From Epinephelus fuscoguttatus (Eukaryota > Chordata > Actinopteri > Perciformes > Serranidae), in assembly GCF_011397635.1 (NCBI RefSeq), contig NC_064769.1:15021207-15085206 (forward strand): a stretch of DNA of 64,000 nucleotides, in the 5' to 3' direction. A program made the position numbers and the translations under genes. The notes under the pieces were generated by a model. That model was not told the origin of the DNA. It saw only the letters and a program-made list of their open reading frames with translations, and did no database searches. Below are positions 55,401 to 64,000 of this stretch, piece by piece (position 1 is the first letter of the stretch; each line of letters opens with the position of its first letter).

Positions 55401-58400
55401 AAGCTCAAGTCCAAGTGAAGTCACGAGTCATTGGTGTGGTGCAAGCTGAGTTGCAAGGCTTTTTTTGGTCACAGTCATCAAATTTGTGACTCAAGTGTGA
55501 CTTGAGTCCACACCTCCGGTATTTTGCAACAGGATCCTCAACTTTCCGTCACATACAGTAGCTTTTTTTATTGTCCCTTTCGCTGTTATCCTCACTACGT
55601 AATGATGATGACTGGAGTCAAACATTTAAGAAAACAAACCAGTGTTGAAAACATTTGACAAGATTTATTTAGCCTCCCTACCAAGAGCAATAGTCCCAAA
55701 ATGTCCCCTAGATTTATGTACATCTTCAAATGGTATTTTTCCCAAATATACAAATATATTTACACTTGTTTACAGGCACAAAAAATGATCCAGATAAAGT
55801 ATTGAGATGTAAGACATTTGAGCTTACAGTAACACCCTGGATAAAAAAAAAGGACCCACTTCGAAATTTTACATGTTTCACGTCAGACCGCTGTTACATA
55901 ATACTATACACAAAACTGTACCTTTCATTACATAGAATTGAGAACTGTGAGACCACCGAGAGGTCGACAGTTCAATATCGAAACTTATCTTTTTAAACAT
56001 TCACTCATTAAGGTATCTTATGTGACACCTAAAACGGAGATGAACAGTTCTCCATGAGTCAGACGCCTTGAAGCAAAGCAGGCTTGTTTTAGACACACAC
56101 ACACACACACACACACACTCCCGGTTAGTTCATGTTGGGAAATGGTAACATGCAACATGCAGAGAGGAGAGAGTGAAAAAGGGGAAGGTTAAAAAGTGAG
56201 AAGGAATCGATTTCCAGTTCAGGAGCTGAGTCACAGACACCACTCACCCAAGGCGAGACAGAAGAGCAGGAAGGCCTCCTGGGCGTGAACCCCCCAGGCC
56301 TGGTCCTTCAGCAGGGGAGGCAACAGTCTCACCTCTGCCTCCCGCGCCCCGACACTGTGGGGCTTGGCGGAGGAAGAGGTGGAAGAAGAGGAAGAGGAGG
56401 AAGGGAGGGCAGAGGGAGTTCCAGAGGACAGGGAAGATGAAGTGTCGACAGGAGAGGAGGCTGTGAGGGAGGGAGTGATGGGAAAAGAGAGTATTGAGGA
56501 AAATGGGAAATCTAAAGAAGGGGCAACATGCAACACAGAAAAGAGGGAGACTAATGGACTTAAAAAAAAAAATAACCTACTGCAATAAATAAAACAAATG
56601 AAGATGATAACAATTACTTACACAATAGACAAAATGATATTTCCACAAATGTGACTCATCTTAAATAATAATCCTCTGAAAATGTTCTACAACTGAAGGT
56701 TTGATTAAAAATAATGATAAAAAAGATTGTTTCCAGGGCTGTTTCAGAAAAAACTTGATGATTGATACCAAGCATCACGTCATACCGCACATATTTCCGT
56801 TATTAATAGACAACGTAAGGGAAGATGACTAGTACAGGTTAATACACAGGACCATCAGAGTTGTATCCATATAGGAATGTCGACTTTACAGGAAGGAAAG
56901 CAAAATTAAATACAGACAAAGTCAACACTGTCACTCAAAGACGACTCTACACGAGACAGTGGTTTGATTTATTCCAGCATTTTTCTAATCATGCAAGTCG
57001 TTGCTTGTCCCCTTCTCTTTCCGTGACCTTCAAACCCCACATCGCCACCTCGCTGGGTGAGATTAAGGCCCACATACCAGGTGGTGCAGATGGCAACACT
57101 GCACAAAGCTAGGCTAGAACGTACTGAGCAAATCTTCCCTGAGAAATTACTGTAACGTTGAAGCATTCACCCAAAGTCCAATAGCTGACACGTTGCTTTG
57201 AAATAAGATAAGCTTCAAGAGATTATTTTTAACCCAGGCTGTACAAAAAAACACGACTCCAATTTGGAAAACATCAAGGTAACTTACCAATTTGGTAAAC
57301 AATGTTTCCAATTTGGAATTTAAGAAATAGCTTTTCTTGCTGGACTAAGCTGAGAGGGTGCAGCTTCTGTGAATATAGTTTTTTGCTTTATCATCATAAG
57401 CCAGAAATCAGACAACAGGAGATAAATCTCTACAGGCAAGCGGGACGCCTGATTTAAGCTTTGTGATGATTATTATGTGATGCTGTACACTGAACATACT
57501 TTCATATAGAGGAAACCATTTACTTGTGAGTCGTGGGAAGATGCAGCAAGAGTGTGACCCCCCCCATAAATAGTCTCTATGTTGAGAAGAACGAGCAGAT
57601 CAGAGGCGTCTGGCTAGCAGTAAGGCTCGTCTGCATCTGCAAACTGAATGGGCTGAGATTCACAGTCCACATCGAAGGGTTTCTCCTGGGACGGGCTGTC
57701 GTCTCCGAAAGTGTGAGAGGGGATCCCGCCGTTGCCACACTCCGGCTCAGTCTCGTACCCGGTGTCGCGGAGCGCCCGGAGGTTCTGAGTGGTCTGGCTG
57801 CCATTCTGCGTCGGCTGCTCCGTCATGTTAATTTTGTCAGTTGCGGATGCTTCCATCAGACCTGCCTCACAGGCCAGGTACTCGGGCTGATGGGCGCTCT
57901 TGTGACTGCCCAACAGAGCGGCTCGCACCCGCAGGCATGGAGCTGGAAGATACTGCATGTAGCAGTTGTACGCCAACGCAGCCAGGAAGAGGAGGAAAAA
58001 CAGGAGGAAGAGGAAGAGGAGGGCGGTGCTGTTGTTGTGTTGCAAATACTCAGCCGCTGGGTCCCTGCTGTCTGGGCGGGGAGCGTTGGAGCTTGAGGGA
58101 AGGTGCGGCTTTGGTTGGAACTTGATTGTGCTGCTGGGTGGCGGGGTTAGTGATGAGTCAGTTTGGGGTGGGGAGGTGAATTGGACTGTGGCTGTGAAGC
58201 TGGGAGGGGCGAGGGCCGACGTTAGTAGGGCTCTGTCTGTCTTACCATTACCTTCAGCTGCGTGTGTGCTAGACGGCTCCCGGCTGCCGAGGGTGGTGGT
58301 CACGTGGCCCGCCTGGTGAGGGGCTCTGGGCGGCAGATCCAGAGTCAGGACGTATCCAGCCAGGAGGCGGCTGAAGTTCTTTCCAGCGGCGGGGGCCCAT

Positions 58401-58623
58401 TCCACTGACCAGCACTCGTAGTGACCTTGATCCTCTGGAGCCACGCTGTAAATAAGGAGACCATTTTCACCTATGAGGTGGAAGCGAGAGGCCTCGGTGA
58501 GAGCAGAGCCGTTGGATTTCCACATCACCTGGGCCAGATTGGAGTGCACCAGGCACGGCAGCTCAGCGGAGCTCCCTAGTTTCACTGAGACACGCTGGTA
58601 GTCCTTCAAAGACAGACGTGACG
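52380..58623 (-). CDS. sema4d: Predicted alternative 3' end of sema4d encoding a secreted, two-Ig isoform
   Basis: Inference from splice sites and phase. Chain: 58623-58252 (or -58246), 56460-56248, 54437-54225, 54022-53931, 52400-52380. From the first donor the added sequence is 539 nt, and with the one donor-side base it makes exactly 180 codons including TGA. The tail has a Ser-rich linker (SSPVDTSSSLSSGTP), an Ig-like domain (EVRLLPPLLKDQAW, C...HIHW...YHCVAEA), a charged helix-like segment (HEQLLKRWEKAW) and ends ESCDGH. There is no hydrophobic anchor, so the product would be soluble. These exons could instead be the 3' part of another minus-strand gene, but no start exon was found between 56460 and 57614. 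Confidence 0.62.
52660..53002. mobile_element. Palindromic (foldback) MITE, TTAAAGGGACA ends
   Basis: The left arm TTAAAGGGACATTTCAGCCC...ATCAGTCTAGATTGTTT is matched in reverse by AAACAATCTAGACTGAT...AAAGTGTCCCTTTAA. Arms about 150 bp each. A single-arm relative is at 63490 to the window end. Confidence 0.85.
53140..53300. repeat. Recurrent fish repeat segment
   Basis: Holds GTTGCACGTCTGTCCGTCCT and GAAGAGGGATCCCTCTTCAG, phrases I recognise as multi-copy in teleosts. The second is itself a palindrome. Confidence 0.5.
53931..54022 (-). CDS. sema4d: Alternative sema4d exon C: charged helical segment
   Basis: 92 nt, phase 1 in, phase 0 out. Encodes EESIPTRDLNQWRGALTEHE then QLLKRWEKAW. Acceptor TTATTTGACAG, donor TGG|GTAGGT. 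No domain recognised; likely a short amphipathic helix. Confidence 0.55.
54225..54437 (-). CDS. sema4d: Alternative sema4d exon B: core of second Ig domain
   Basis: 213 nt, phase 1 in and out. Encodes PSDVHIHWLINGHTL, YRLPLGQREVLVSSWLREG, RYHCVAEAS and IDLHLTIG. The Trp of HIHW and the Cys of YHC fit Ig core positions. Acceptor CTGTCCCTCAG, donor GGAG|GTATCT. The continuous frame with Ig-fold spacing is the best evidence that these exons are real. Confidence 0.68.
54679..55046. mobile_element. hAT-like MITE, AGGGCTGCAACTAAC ends
   Basis: Left GGGCTGCAACTAACAATTAT with TCGACTAATC repeats; right GACTAATCG-type repeats and AACTAATTGTTGCAGCC. No ORF. Sits between alternative sema4d exons A and B. 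Confidence 0.8.
55085..55520. repeat. CAAGTC-rich repeat element
   Basis: Many GACTCAAGT/AAGTCTCAAGTC motifs between ATGTGGGACCAACTCATTG and GACTTGAGTCCACACCTC. A common fish DNA-element type. ORF at 55078 is chance. Confidence 0.65.
56094..56118. repeat. (CA)n microsatellite
   Basis: About 12 AC units, close to alternative sema4d exon A. Confidence 0.95.
56248..56460 (-). CDS. sema4d: Alternative sema4d exon A: Ser-rich linker and start of second Ig domain
   Basis: 213 nt, phase 1 in and phase 1 out. Acceptor CTCCCTCACAG, strong donor TTGG|GTGAGT. Encodes a poly-Ser linker, then EVRLLPPLLKDQAWGVHAQE and LLFCLALG, an Ig B-strand with its cysteine. A second donor (GAG|GTGAGA) exists inside but breaks the phase to the next exon. 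Confidence 0.62.
56461..57613 (-). other. sema4d: 3' UTR of canonical sema4d transcript and flank
   Basis: No coding exon seen. An AATAAA on the minus strand at 56973-56968 is a candidate poly(A) signal for the membrane form. For the alternative form this is intron. Confidence 0.5.
57614..58623 (-). CDS. sema4d: sema4d canonical last exon: Ig, stalk, transmembrane, cytoplasmic tail
   Basis: 1010 nt, 336 codons including TAG after a split first codon. Numbering from that split Ala: Ig cysteines 24 and 71 with Trp35; stalk about 95-198 rich in Ser/Thr/Pro; TM about 199-221; juxtamembrane [10 protein letters not shown]; tail ending FADADEPYC. Within the stalk lie two tandem donors in phase 1 (exon ends 58252 and 58246) that would remove the TM and tail. 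Acceptor TTTTGTAG. Confidence 0.94.
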
Positions 58624-61600
58624 CTACAAAACAGAGAGGAAATAATGACTTTTGGGCAGTTAAAGTTTGGCCTGAAAACACACCATAATCAGTGTCTACT
58701 AAGCACTGACATTGCCCACTTTTTCCTTTCATTGTCCATGTTATAAAGCGTCTTTATTAAGCTGTATATGAGCGTGTTGAACCTTACCTGAGGGACACTT
58801 GTCTGCGTCACCATTCAGGCTCTGGATTAGCTTCCTGGAAAAACAAACAAGCTTTATTTTCATGGCGATCTAAAATATGCAAACACTTTGAAATGAGCGT
58901 GAGACAGTCAGGTCAAACAGGATGGCCTATCAGTAAAGATGTCACTCCACGGTGGTTTTGCTTTCGCTAGCCAGTGTGATAATGCATGAGTGGAGCACCG
59001 GTATGTAGAAAAGCTTGATAGTGAGTTACCTAAGCCGTTGGCTGGGAGCGTCAAAGATATTGACACAGGCAGCAGTGTGAGGGTCCCAGGCGCAGTACGG
59101 GTCTCGAGCCAGGACACAGTCGGCGCAGGACAGATAGCGGCCGCAGAAGGCTGTGGGGGACTGGACTACACCCGAGTCTGAACCAGCGTACAGGGAGCGT
59201 GTCTGTGGAAGCACAAGGTTGTTAACATGACAAAAACAAAAGAAATACACTTACAGATCACTTTGGAATTTTACTCAGTTCCCAAAGATGAACCCTTAAT
59301 CATATACAAGTCTACAAATAACTTAAAAAAAATTTAAATCAGCAAATTGCCATCTGCAGAAGCTGTAATGCGAACTCCAGATAACCACAAACACACCACA
59401 GTAGAGATAAACGTGTTGTCTCATCTGCTGTTTGTGCTTTTTAACAGTCATGCCATCTTTCTTGTAACTTACTATCGTAAGCTTTTTCACAGCAGAGTGA
59501 GCACATCAGAAAAACATGCAAAGACACTTGCAAATGTGCGTGAGGGTAAATAACAAAACACCTCTGTGGAAAATACCACACAGTCAGCAGCACCACAAAC
59601 TAAATCCTCCAAAATAATCACACAGTTGAATCAACACCTCTCTTAAACACTTAAAATAAAACTACAAACACAGACACACTGCCTGTCTGGGTGCAGTTTG
59701 TATCTGCTGAGCTCAAAACACATTTTCTATTGAGCCACAGTGTCTCTTTAAACAGTTACTAACAGAGTAAAGTCACTGACCTCAGAGGACAGCAGCAAGT
59801 TCTTGATGGACTCAGAGTTCTTCAGGAGCTGGACCTCCTCCACAATGTGCACGTCTCCTTCATACACCACCGACTTGTGCAGGACTCCCTTATCTGAAAG
59901 GTGAGAATGGTAAAATGACATTTAGTCGAGAGAGAAGCTAGAAATGGGCCTCTTCAAAACAAAAGATTACAACACGGGATGTACTGAGTGATCCGTCCAC
60001 ACAGCCGAATGTCATCAGCTTCTGATCAGCTTCTTTCCCTTGTTTGTTTACCCACATCATTCTCCATCTATGCCAGCTGTCATTGGCGGTGTAAACAGAC
60101 GCACTACTGCCAGGTGTTAAGCGGCAGGCAGCTTGATGCAGCAGTTCTCCTAACACTTGCCTTGTTTTTCTTATTTTGTTTATGCAGCACTTTATGCAGG
60201 CTTGTTTGCCCTATATATAAATTTATTTATTTGCATCTTTTTTGGAGACAGTTTCTATTTTTTTACTCCATTATTTTAGTTTTACAAACAAATTTAATTA
60301 TTTATGAGGGATATGGATCAATAAAGATTTGTTGTAGCCATGTTTTGCTGTTGAGACATGGCTTTTAAAAAGTGTACAATTATTTTGAACTGTAACATTA
60401 AAACTGTCCATCGGCCACTTTCTATCTCTTCATTTCCAGAGTTTGACACCTTTAAACGCAACTTGTATTATGAAAAGGCAGCTCCTCTGAGAGGATTTGT
60501 GATTTACATTTAATGCGTTTTTATTTGTTTGAATATTTACAGTATCTTTAAATATCGTCTACTTTGTAATTTAATTTAAAAAAAAAAAAAACCATATAAA
60601 ACAGTTGTGATGCAGGCAGCTTTTTTTGTAACACAAAGCTCTTTAATTACATACATCAAGAACTGCTGACTAGAATAAATATTACATGGGGGCACTATAT
60701 CTGCACACCAGTGCTATAAGATCAGCATCAGGAGCTAATTAACTTGATGAGGACAGCCTTATTTGTAACAGTATCAATTTCAAATTTTTCTAAGTAGTAA
60801 AAGTAAATGGTAAAAAGTCACAACATCTTCGACTTTACATACTGTAAAATAAACAAATGTTGGACTAAAATTAATCATAATAGAGGTGAATTACACTATG
60901 GGAGAGCATTTTAAAAGTATGTACTGAACAGATCACCGACTAATTCATAAAAATAATGTATGGTTGATAAACTCTTCTTAATATTTACATGTTCCAGAGA
61001 CTGCAATAAAATAATAAAATCTATTTAATAAACATTTAAACAGGAGGATAACTTGGATTAATAACTGACGTGTTGTTACCTGTTCCAGTGAAGATGACAT
61101 CATAAATGTTCTTGTCAAGCGCGCGGACCCTCTCCACGACAATCTGAGTGTAATTGACGTCTTTGGTGATGAGGCGAGGCCCGTTGCCGATGGGCAGGAC
61201 GGGATCCTCCAGCAAGGGGTGGTCCTTAACAAACTGGAGGGTCTTGTCTGGCAGGTGGAGAGAGCTGCTGATGTTCTGCTGTCGCATCTGGTTGTTAATA
61301 CACTGAAGGCAGACAGGAGACATCAAATAATTATTGGAAAGTATGTTCACATCCAATTTATTCATTTTCTTTCATATCCTGGCTAAATAAAGCATTTCCT
61401 GGTCTCGGACTACACAAAACATTTACACTGAGCTCAGTCCTAATCATTGGAGCTGCCTTAAAGTGCACTTACTGCTCCAGGACGTGGAGAAGGAGTCATG
61501 CCGTTGTATCGCACCCACTTGGTGTGGGACTGCTCCACTGTGGCCTTCTGCATGTACTTGCCCTTGGAGAAGACCTCTTCCACAGCTGTCATGTTGTAAG

Positions 61601-62762
61601 CACACACTGCTGACAAGCCGACATTACCCCTGGCGGACAAGGATGTGGGGGAGGGGAGAATAGTACATTTAGGGACCTGCATTACATTGAAATATCCCTC
61701 CTTTTCAGACAAATACTGATCCCTCCCGAGTCACTGACCACTGAGAGGTGAAGACCCCGTAGATGACTGTGTCCTTCCAGTCTGCCCCCTTCAGGATGAA
61801 GACGTCATGTACCACGTTGAAAACAAAGTTGAGCTCGGGCATGGAGCACACCAGCTTGGCTTTTAGGAAGGACGTCCATTTCTTCTGCAGAGTGCGCTGT
61901 CCCCCGAGGTCACCCTGTGGACAAGAGCTTTATCTTTATCACATTGTGGAGAGAGGGAGATGAAAGAGGCTGAAGGAAAAAGAAATGAGAAGAGGGAGGG
62001 AGAGGAATTGGCAGGCGTATGAGCGTGTGTGAGGGTGTGTGAGGGTGTAATTTCCACTGGGGATGAGGGGGAACACTTTTCAAAATCTTCTTTTTTTTTT
62101 TCCCTGAGCTGTGTTCAGTTATTACCTTTCGCTCAAAGCAAGAAGTGCTTCAGGTGTAGGTAGTTTTAGGGAACAAATGCTCTGTTGATTATGTGATTTA
62201 GGTAAGACTGAAGAAATCCTTCATGTTTTTGTGTTAATTATATACTGATTCAATTAATAAAACTATTTATAAAATGATTTAACGGATTATTAAAAAACAC
62301 TTATGGGAAGCTATTTTGTGGCATACTATATTTTTTAAACCTTGGGAGAAGACAAAAGTTGTTTTTTTGACAAATGTTTCACTGCTGCAACCATGTTTTT
62401 GGTGTCTTATAAGTCTATGTTGGCAGGGCACTCATAACTTACTAACTGTAGTTGATCTGAATCATGATATAAGAAAAGAGATATAAGATAATAGACGGAG
62501 GGGGACAGAGGGATATACACAGAGAATACACGCGCACACAGACAGCAGGTGGATGAGGGCTAAAGAGGGATGCTGCTGGTATGTGCAGATGGTACGTGAC
62601 GTGTACTGACCTTACAGACGCGCGCCACCCTGGGGATCAGCAGCTTGCCAAAGAATTCGTACTCCACTGACACCTCGGTGAAAAAGTAGTAGATTTTATC
62701 ATCTTCGCCGTCGATTCGGTTTCTCCCCTCACTGATCACGTCGGCAAAAACAAAACTGGGCT
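57614..62762 (-). CDS. sema4d: Semaphorin-4D (canonical membrane form), 3' part of gene
   Basis: Transmembrane semaphorin; in vertebrates it binds plexin-B receptors (and CD72 in immune cells) and guides axons, vessels and lymphocytes. Minus-strand exons: 62762-62611, 61914-61739, 61629-61473, 61302-61080, 59893-59781, 59202-59030, 58834-58788, 58623-57614. All phases agree and give 682 residues; the signal peptide and first half of the sema domain lie past the right edge. Domain order: sema domain ([37 protein letters not shown]); PSI ([15 protein letters not shown]); C2-type Ig; Ser/Pro stalk; TM ([20 protein letters not shown]); cytoplasmic tail with [12 protein letters not shown] and a KPFDVDC end. 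The TM-flanking [20 protein letters not shown] and the tail are SEMA4D hallmarks. The gene also has a predicted alternative 3' end (52380-58623). Confidence 0.94.
58246..58253 (-). other. sema4d: Tandem alternative splice donors in the sema4d stalk
   Basis: Reads GAAG|GTAATG|GTAAGA on the minus strand. Either donor leaves phase 1, so use of the second adds only two codons (Gly, Asn). Both fit the acceptor of exon A at 56460. Confidence 0.55.
58788..58834 (-). CDS. sema4d: sema4d PSI-to-Ig linker exon
   Basis: 47 nt encoding [15 protein letters not shown], including the last PSI-region cysteine. Acceptor TTTTTCCAG, donor TCAG|GTAAGG. Too short to show as an ORF; supported by phases on both sides. 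Confidence 0.9.
59030..59202 (-). CDS. sema4d: sema4d PSI-domain exon
   Basis: 173 nt encoding [20 protein letters not shown], then [19 protein letters not shown]. The cysteine spacing is that of a plexin-semaphorin-integrin domain. Acceptor GCTTCCACAG, donor TTAG|GTAACT. Confidence 0.94.
59781..59893 (-). CDS. sema4d: sema4d: end of sema domain
   Basis: 113 nt encoding [20 protein letters not shown] and [12 protein letters not shown], the last blades of the propeller. Acceptor CCTTTCAG, donor GAG|GTCAGT. Confidence 0.93.
59894..61079 (-). other. sema4d: sema4d intron
   Basis: 1.2 kb, AT-rich; plus-strand ORF at 59988 has no family likeness. No repeat recognised. Confidence 0.75.
61080..61302 (-). 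CDS. sema4d: sema4d sema-domain exon
   Basis: 223 nt encoding [45 protein letters not shown] and IYDVIFTGT. Contains the N-glycosylation site NYT. Acceptor CTGCCTTCAG, donor ACAG|GTAACA. Confidence 0.94.
61473..61629 (-). CDS. sema4d: sema4d sema-domain exon
   Basis: 157 nt encoding [20 protein letters not shown], then [20 protein letters not shown], ending SPRPGA. A typical class 4 semaphorin block. Donor GGAGCA|GTAAGT. Confidence 0.94.
61739..61914 (-). CDS. sema4d: sema4d sema-domain exon
   Basis: 176 nt encoding [20 protein letters not shown] through the hydrophobic [13 protein letters not shown] to VFTSQW. Acceptor CCACAG, donor CAGTG|GTCAGT, phase 2 out. Confidence 0.93.
62611..62762 (-). 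CDS. sema4d: sema4d sema-domain exon (first seen in window)
   Basis: 152 nt encoding [33 protein letters not shown], and IPRVARVCK. Acceptor CTTGCAG needs one base from an exon outside the window; donor AAG|GTCAGT, phase 0. Confidence 0.93.
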
Positions 62763-64000
62763 CTGCAAGGAAAGCAGAGAGGAGAGAGAAATGTATTGGT
62801 GAAAGGGGGTATCTGAAAGAAGAGTCGGATGATTGATCTGTTATTGTAAAAGCCTCATTATATTCCTGCTCCTAAGGGTGCTATTGCACATAATTCAGTA
62901 GAAACCTTTAGAAACTTCTTTTGTACCTTAAAAATAAGACACAAGGGATGGCATGATCCAGTTTTTTTGATCCAGCTCCCTTAATACGGAGTACAAAGTC
63001 TGATCTGATACATTCACTGACCCAAATGTTGATTAAATATGTATCTGACACTCTGATGACAGCTGTAGACCCCTTAATTTGACACACCTTATTTTTCATG
63101 AGCTGCTTGAACCAATTACCATTGGTCCAAAGGTTCAGAAATATTAAGTGTATAAGCTTCAATTATTGATGTGATATGAACGAAAGTTTAACTGTAGAAT
63201 TTGAGCCCCGAAACCGACGTGACACGAGAAGATGATGATGAGATCTATCAGTTAAATCCACTCGCAGTTGTACAGTGGTGTTTCAGAGTGGAGTATCTGT
63301 TACCTCATACACAATTTAAACTATTTCATTTTGGCCTGATATTAAGTTACTCACAGAATTAACCTTAAGTAGTGGCCGCTGATATGACCTGCTGTCTGTA
63401 GCGTTATGTCATTTTAACTGGTTAAAGTGACAATCACACTCAGTAATATTACTTGTGTATGTGAGCAAATGCTTGCACAGTAGGATGTCTTAAAGGGACA
63501 GTTCACCACGAAATCAAAAATACATATTTTTCCTCTTTCCTGTTGTGCTATTTATCAGTCTAGATTGTTTTGGTGTGATTTGCCAATTGTTGGAGATACC
63601 GGCTGTATGATGTCTGCCTTCTGTCTAATATAATGGAACTAAATGGCGCTCGCCTCATGGTGCTCAAAGCACCGAAAAAATACATTTGCAACACTCAACA
63701 GCAATGTCTCTTTCTAGAAATCATGACTCAAGTGTTACTCAAAATAATCCACAGACTCACAGACTGTGAGCAGTTCCATGTTGAAATGTATCTTTCTACT
63801 GAGCTACACCCGCCAAGCGTATCATTGCACAGAGGGAAGCATGCATCTACTCATGGACGAGAGGCTCATGGTCGGGACAGATGATGTAAACATTAAGTGC
63901 GTCCTCCTTGGCCGAGGTGTAACATTAGCTAGCTTAGCGGCGCTATATGAGCCATCTGTAGATGCGCTCGAGATCTATGGGACATATTTATGAGCAATAC
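62763..64000 (-). other. sema4d: sema4d intron, continuing past the window
   Basis: No sema-domain exon found. From 63490 a repeat starting TTAAAGGGACAGTTCACCAC runs to the end, related to the palindrome at 52660-53002. Confidence 0.7.

Noticed and set aside
57533-58319. Plus-strand ORFs of 94-187 aa over the sema4d last exon
   Set aside because: Antisense shadows of the sema4d coding exon.
1-64000. CRISPR array, prokaryotic operon or phage-like system
   Set aside because: No regularly spaced repeats, no dense co-directional ORFs and no Shine-Dalgarno pattern; the window is clearly vertebrate.

Overview
The window is nuclear DNA of a ray-finned fish, most likely a percomorph teleost. It shows vertebrate genes with short coding exons, GT-AG introns and AT-rich introns. 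It is crowded with repeat types familiar from teleosts: foldback MITEs, hAT- and Harbinger-like elements, tRNA-derived SINEs, non-LTR retrotransposon fossils and microsatellites. No bacterial, phage, CRISPR or operon-like signal is present. The organism call is inference from gene and repeat content.

Three genes can be read with confidence. (1) s1pr3, sphingosine-1-phosphate receptor 3, plus strand, one coding exon at 7722-8867, with a probable non-coding first exon ending at 7189. (2) shc3, the neuronal Shc adaptor, minus strand, twelve coding exons from 36759 down to 15975. Its reconstructed ORF is 2031 nt (676 aa plus stop) and every junction phase agrees. It is convergent with s1pr3. (3) sema4d, semaphorin 4D, minus strand, 3' part only: eight exons from 62762 down to 57614 hold the end of the sema domain, PSI, Ig, stalk, transmembrane segment and cytoplasmic tail. 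The 5' exons lie beyond the right edge. The S1PR3-SHC3-SEMA4D linkage matches human 9q22, but CKS2 and SECISBP2, which lie between SHC3 and SEMA4D in human, were not found here.

The most interesting observation is a second 3' end for sema4d. Two in-phase donors inside the canonical last exon (exon ends at 58252 or 58246) can join four further minus-strand exons at 56460-56248, 54437-54225, 54022-53931 and 52400-52380. All phases match. Together they encode a 179-residue tail with a Ser-rich linker, a second Ig-like domain (Cys...Trp...Cys) and a stop, and no transmembrane segment. This predicts a secreted sema4d isoform made by splicing.

Layout: 1-6435 repeat-rich intergenic; 6436-6721 MITE; 6940-8867 s1pr3; 8868-15974 shared 3' flank of the convergent pair, with several foldback repeats; 15975-36759 shc3; 36760-37440 probable shc3 5' UTR and promoter with CAG and GGCA-type repeats; 37441-52379 gene-poor and repeat-rich, with reverse-transcriptase and SINE fossils; 52380-62762 sema4d with alternative and canonical 3' ends; 62763-64000 sema4d intron ending in a partial repeat. 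The three genes act in cell signalling (lipid GPCR, phosphotyrosine adaptor, plexin ligand). They are not a pathway unit; their neighbourhood reflects vertebrate synteny.
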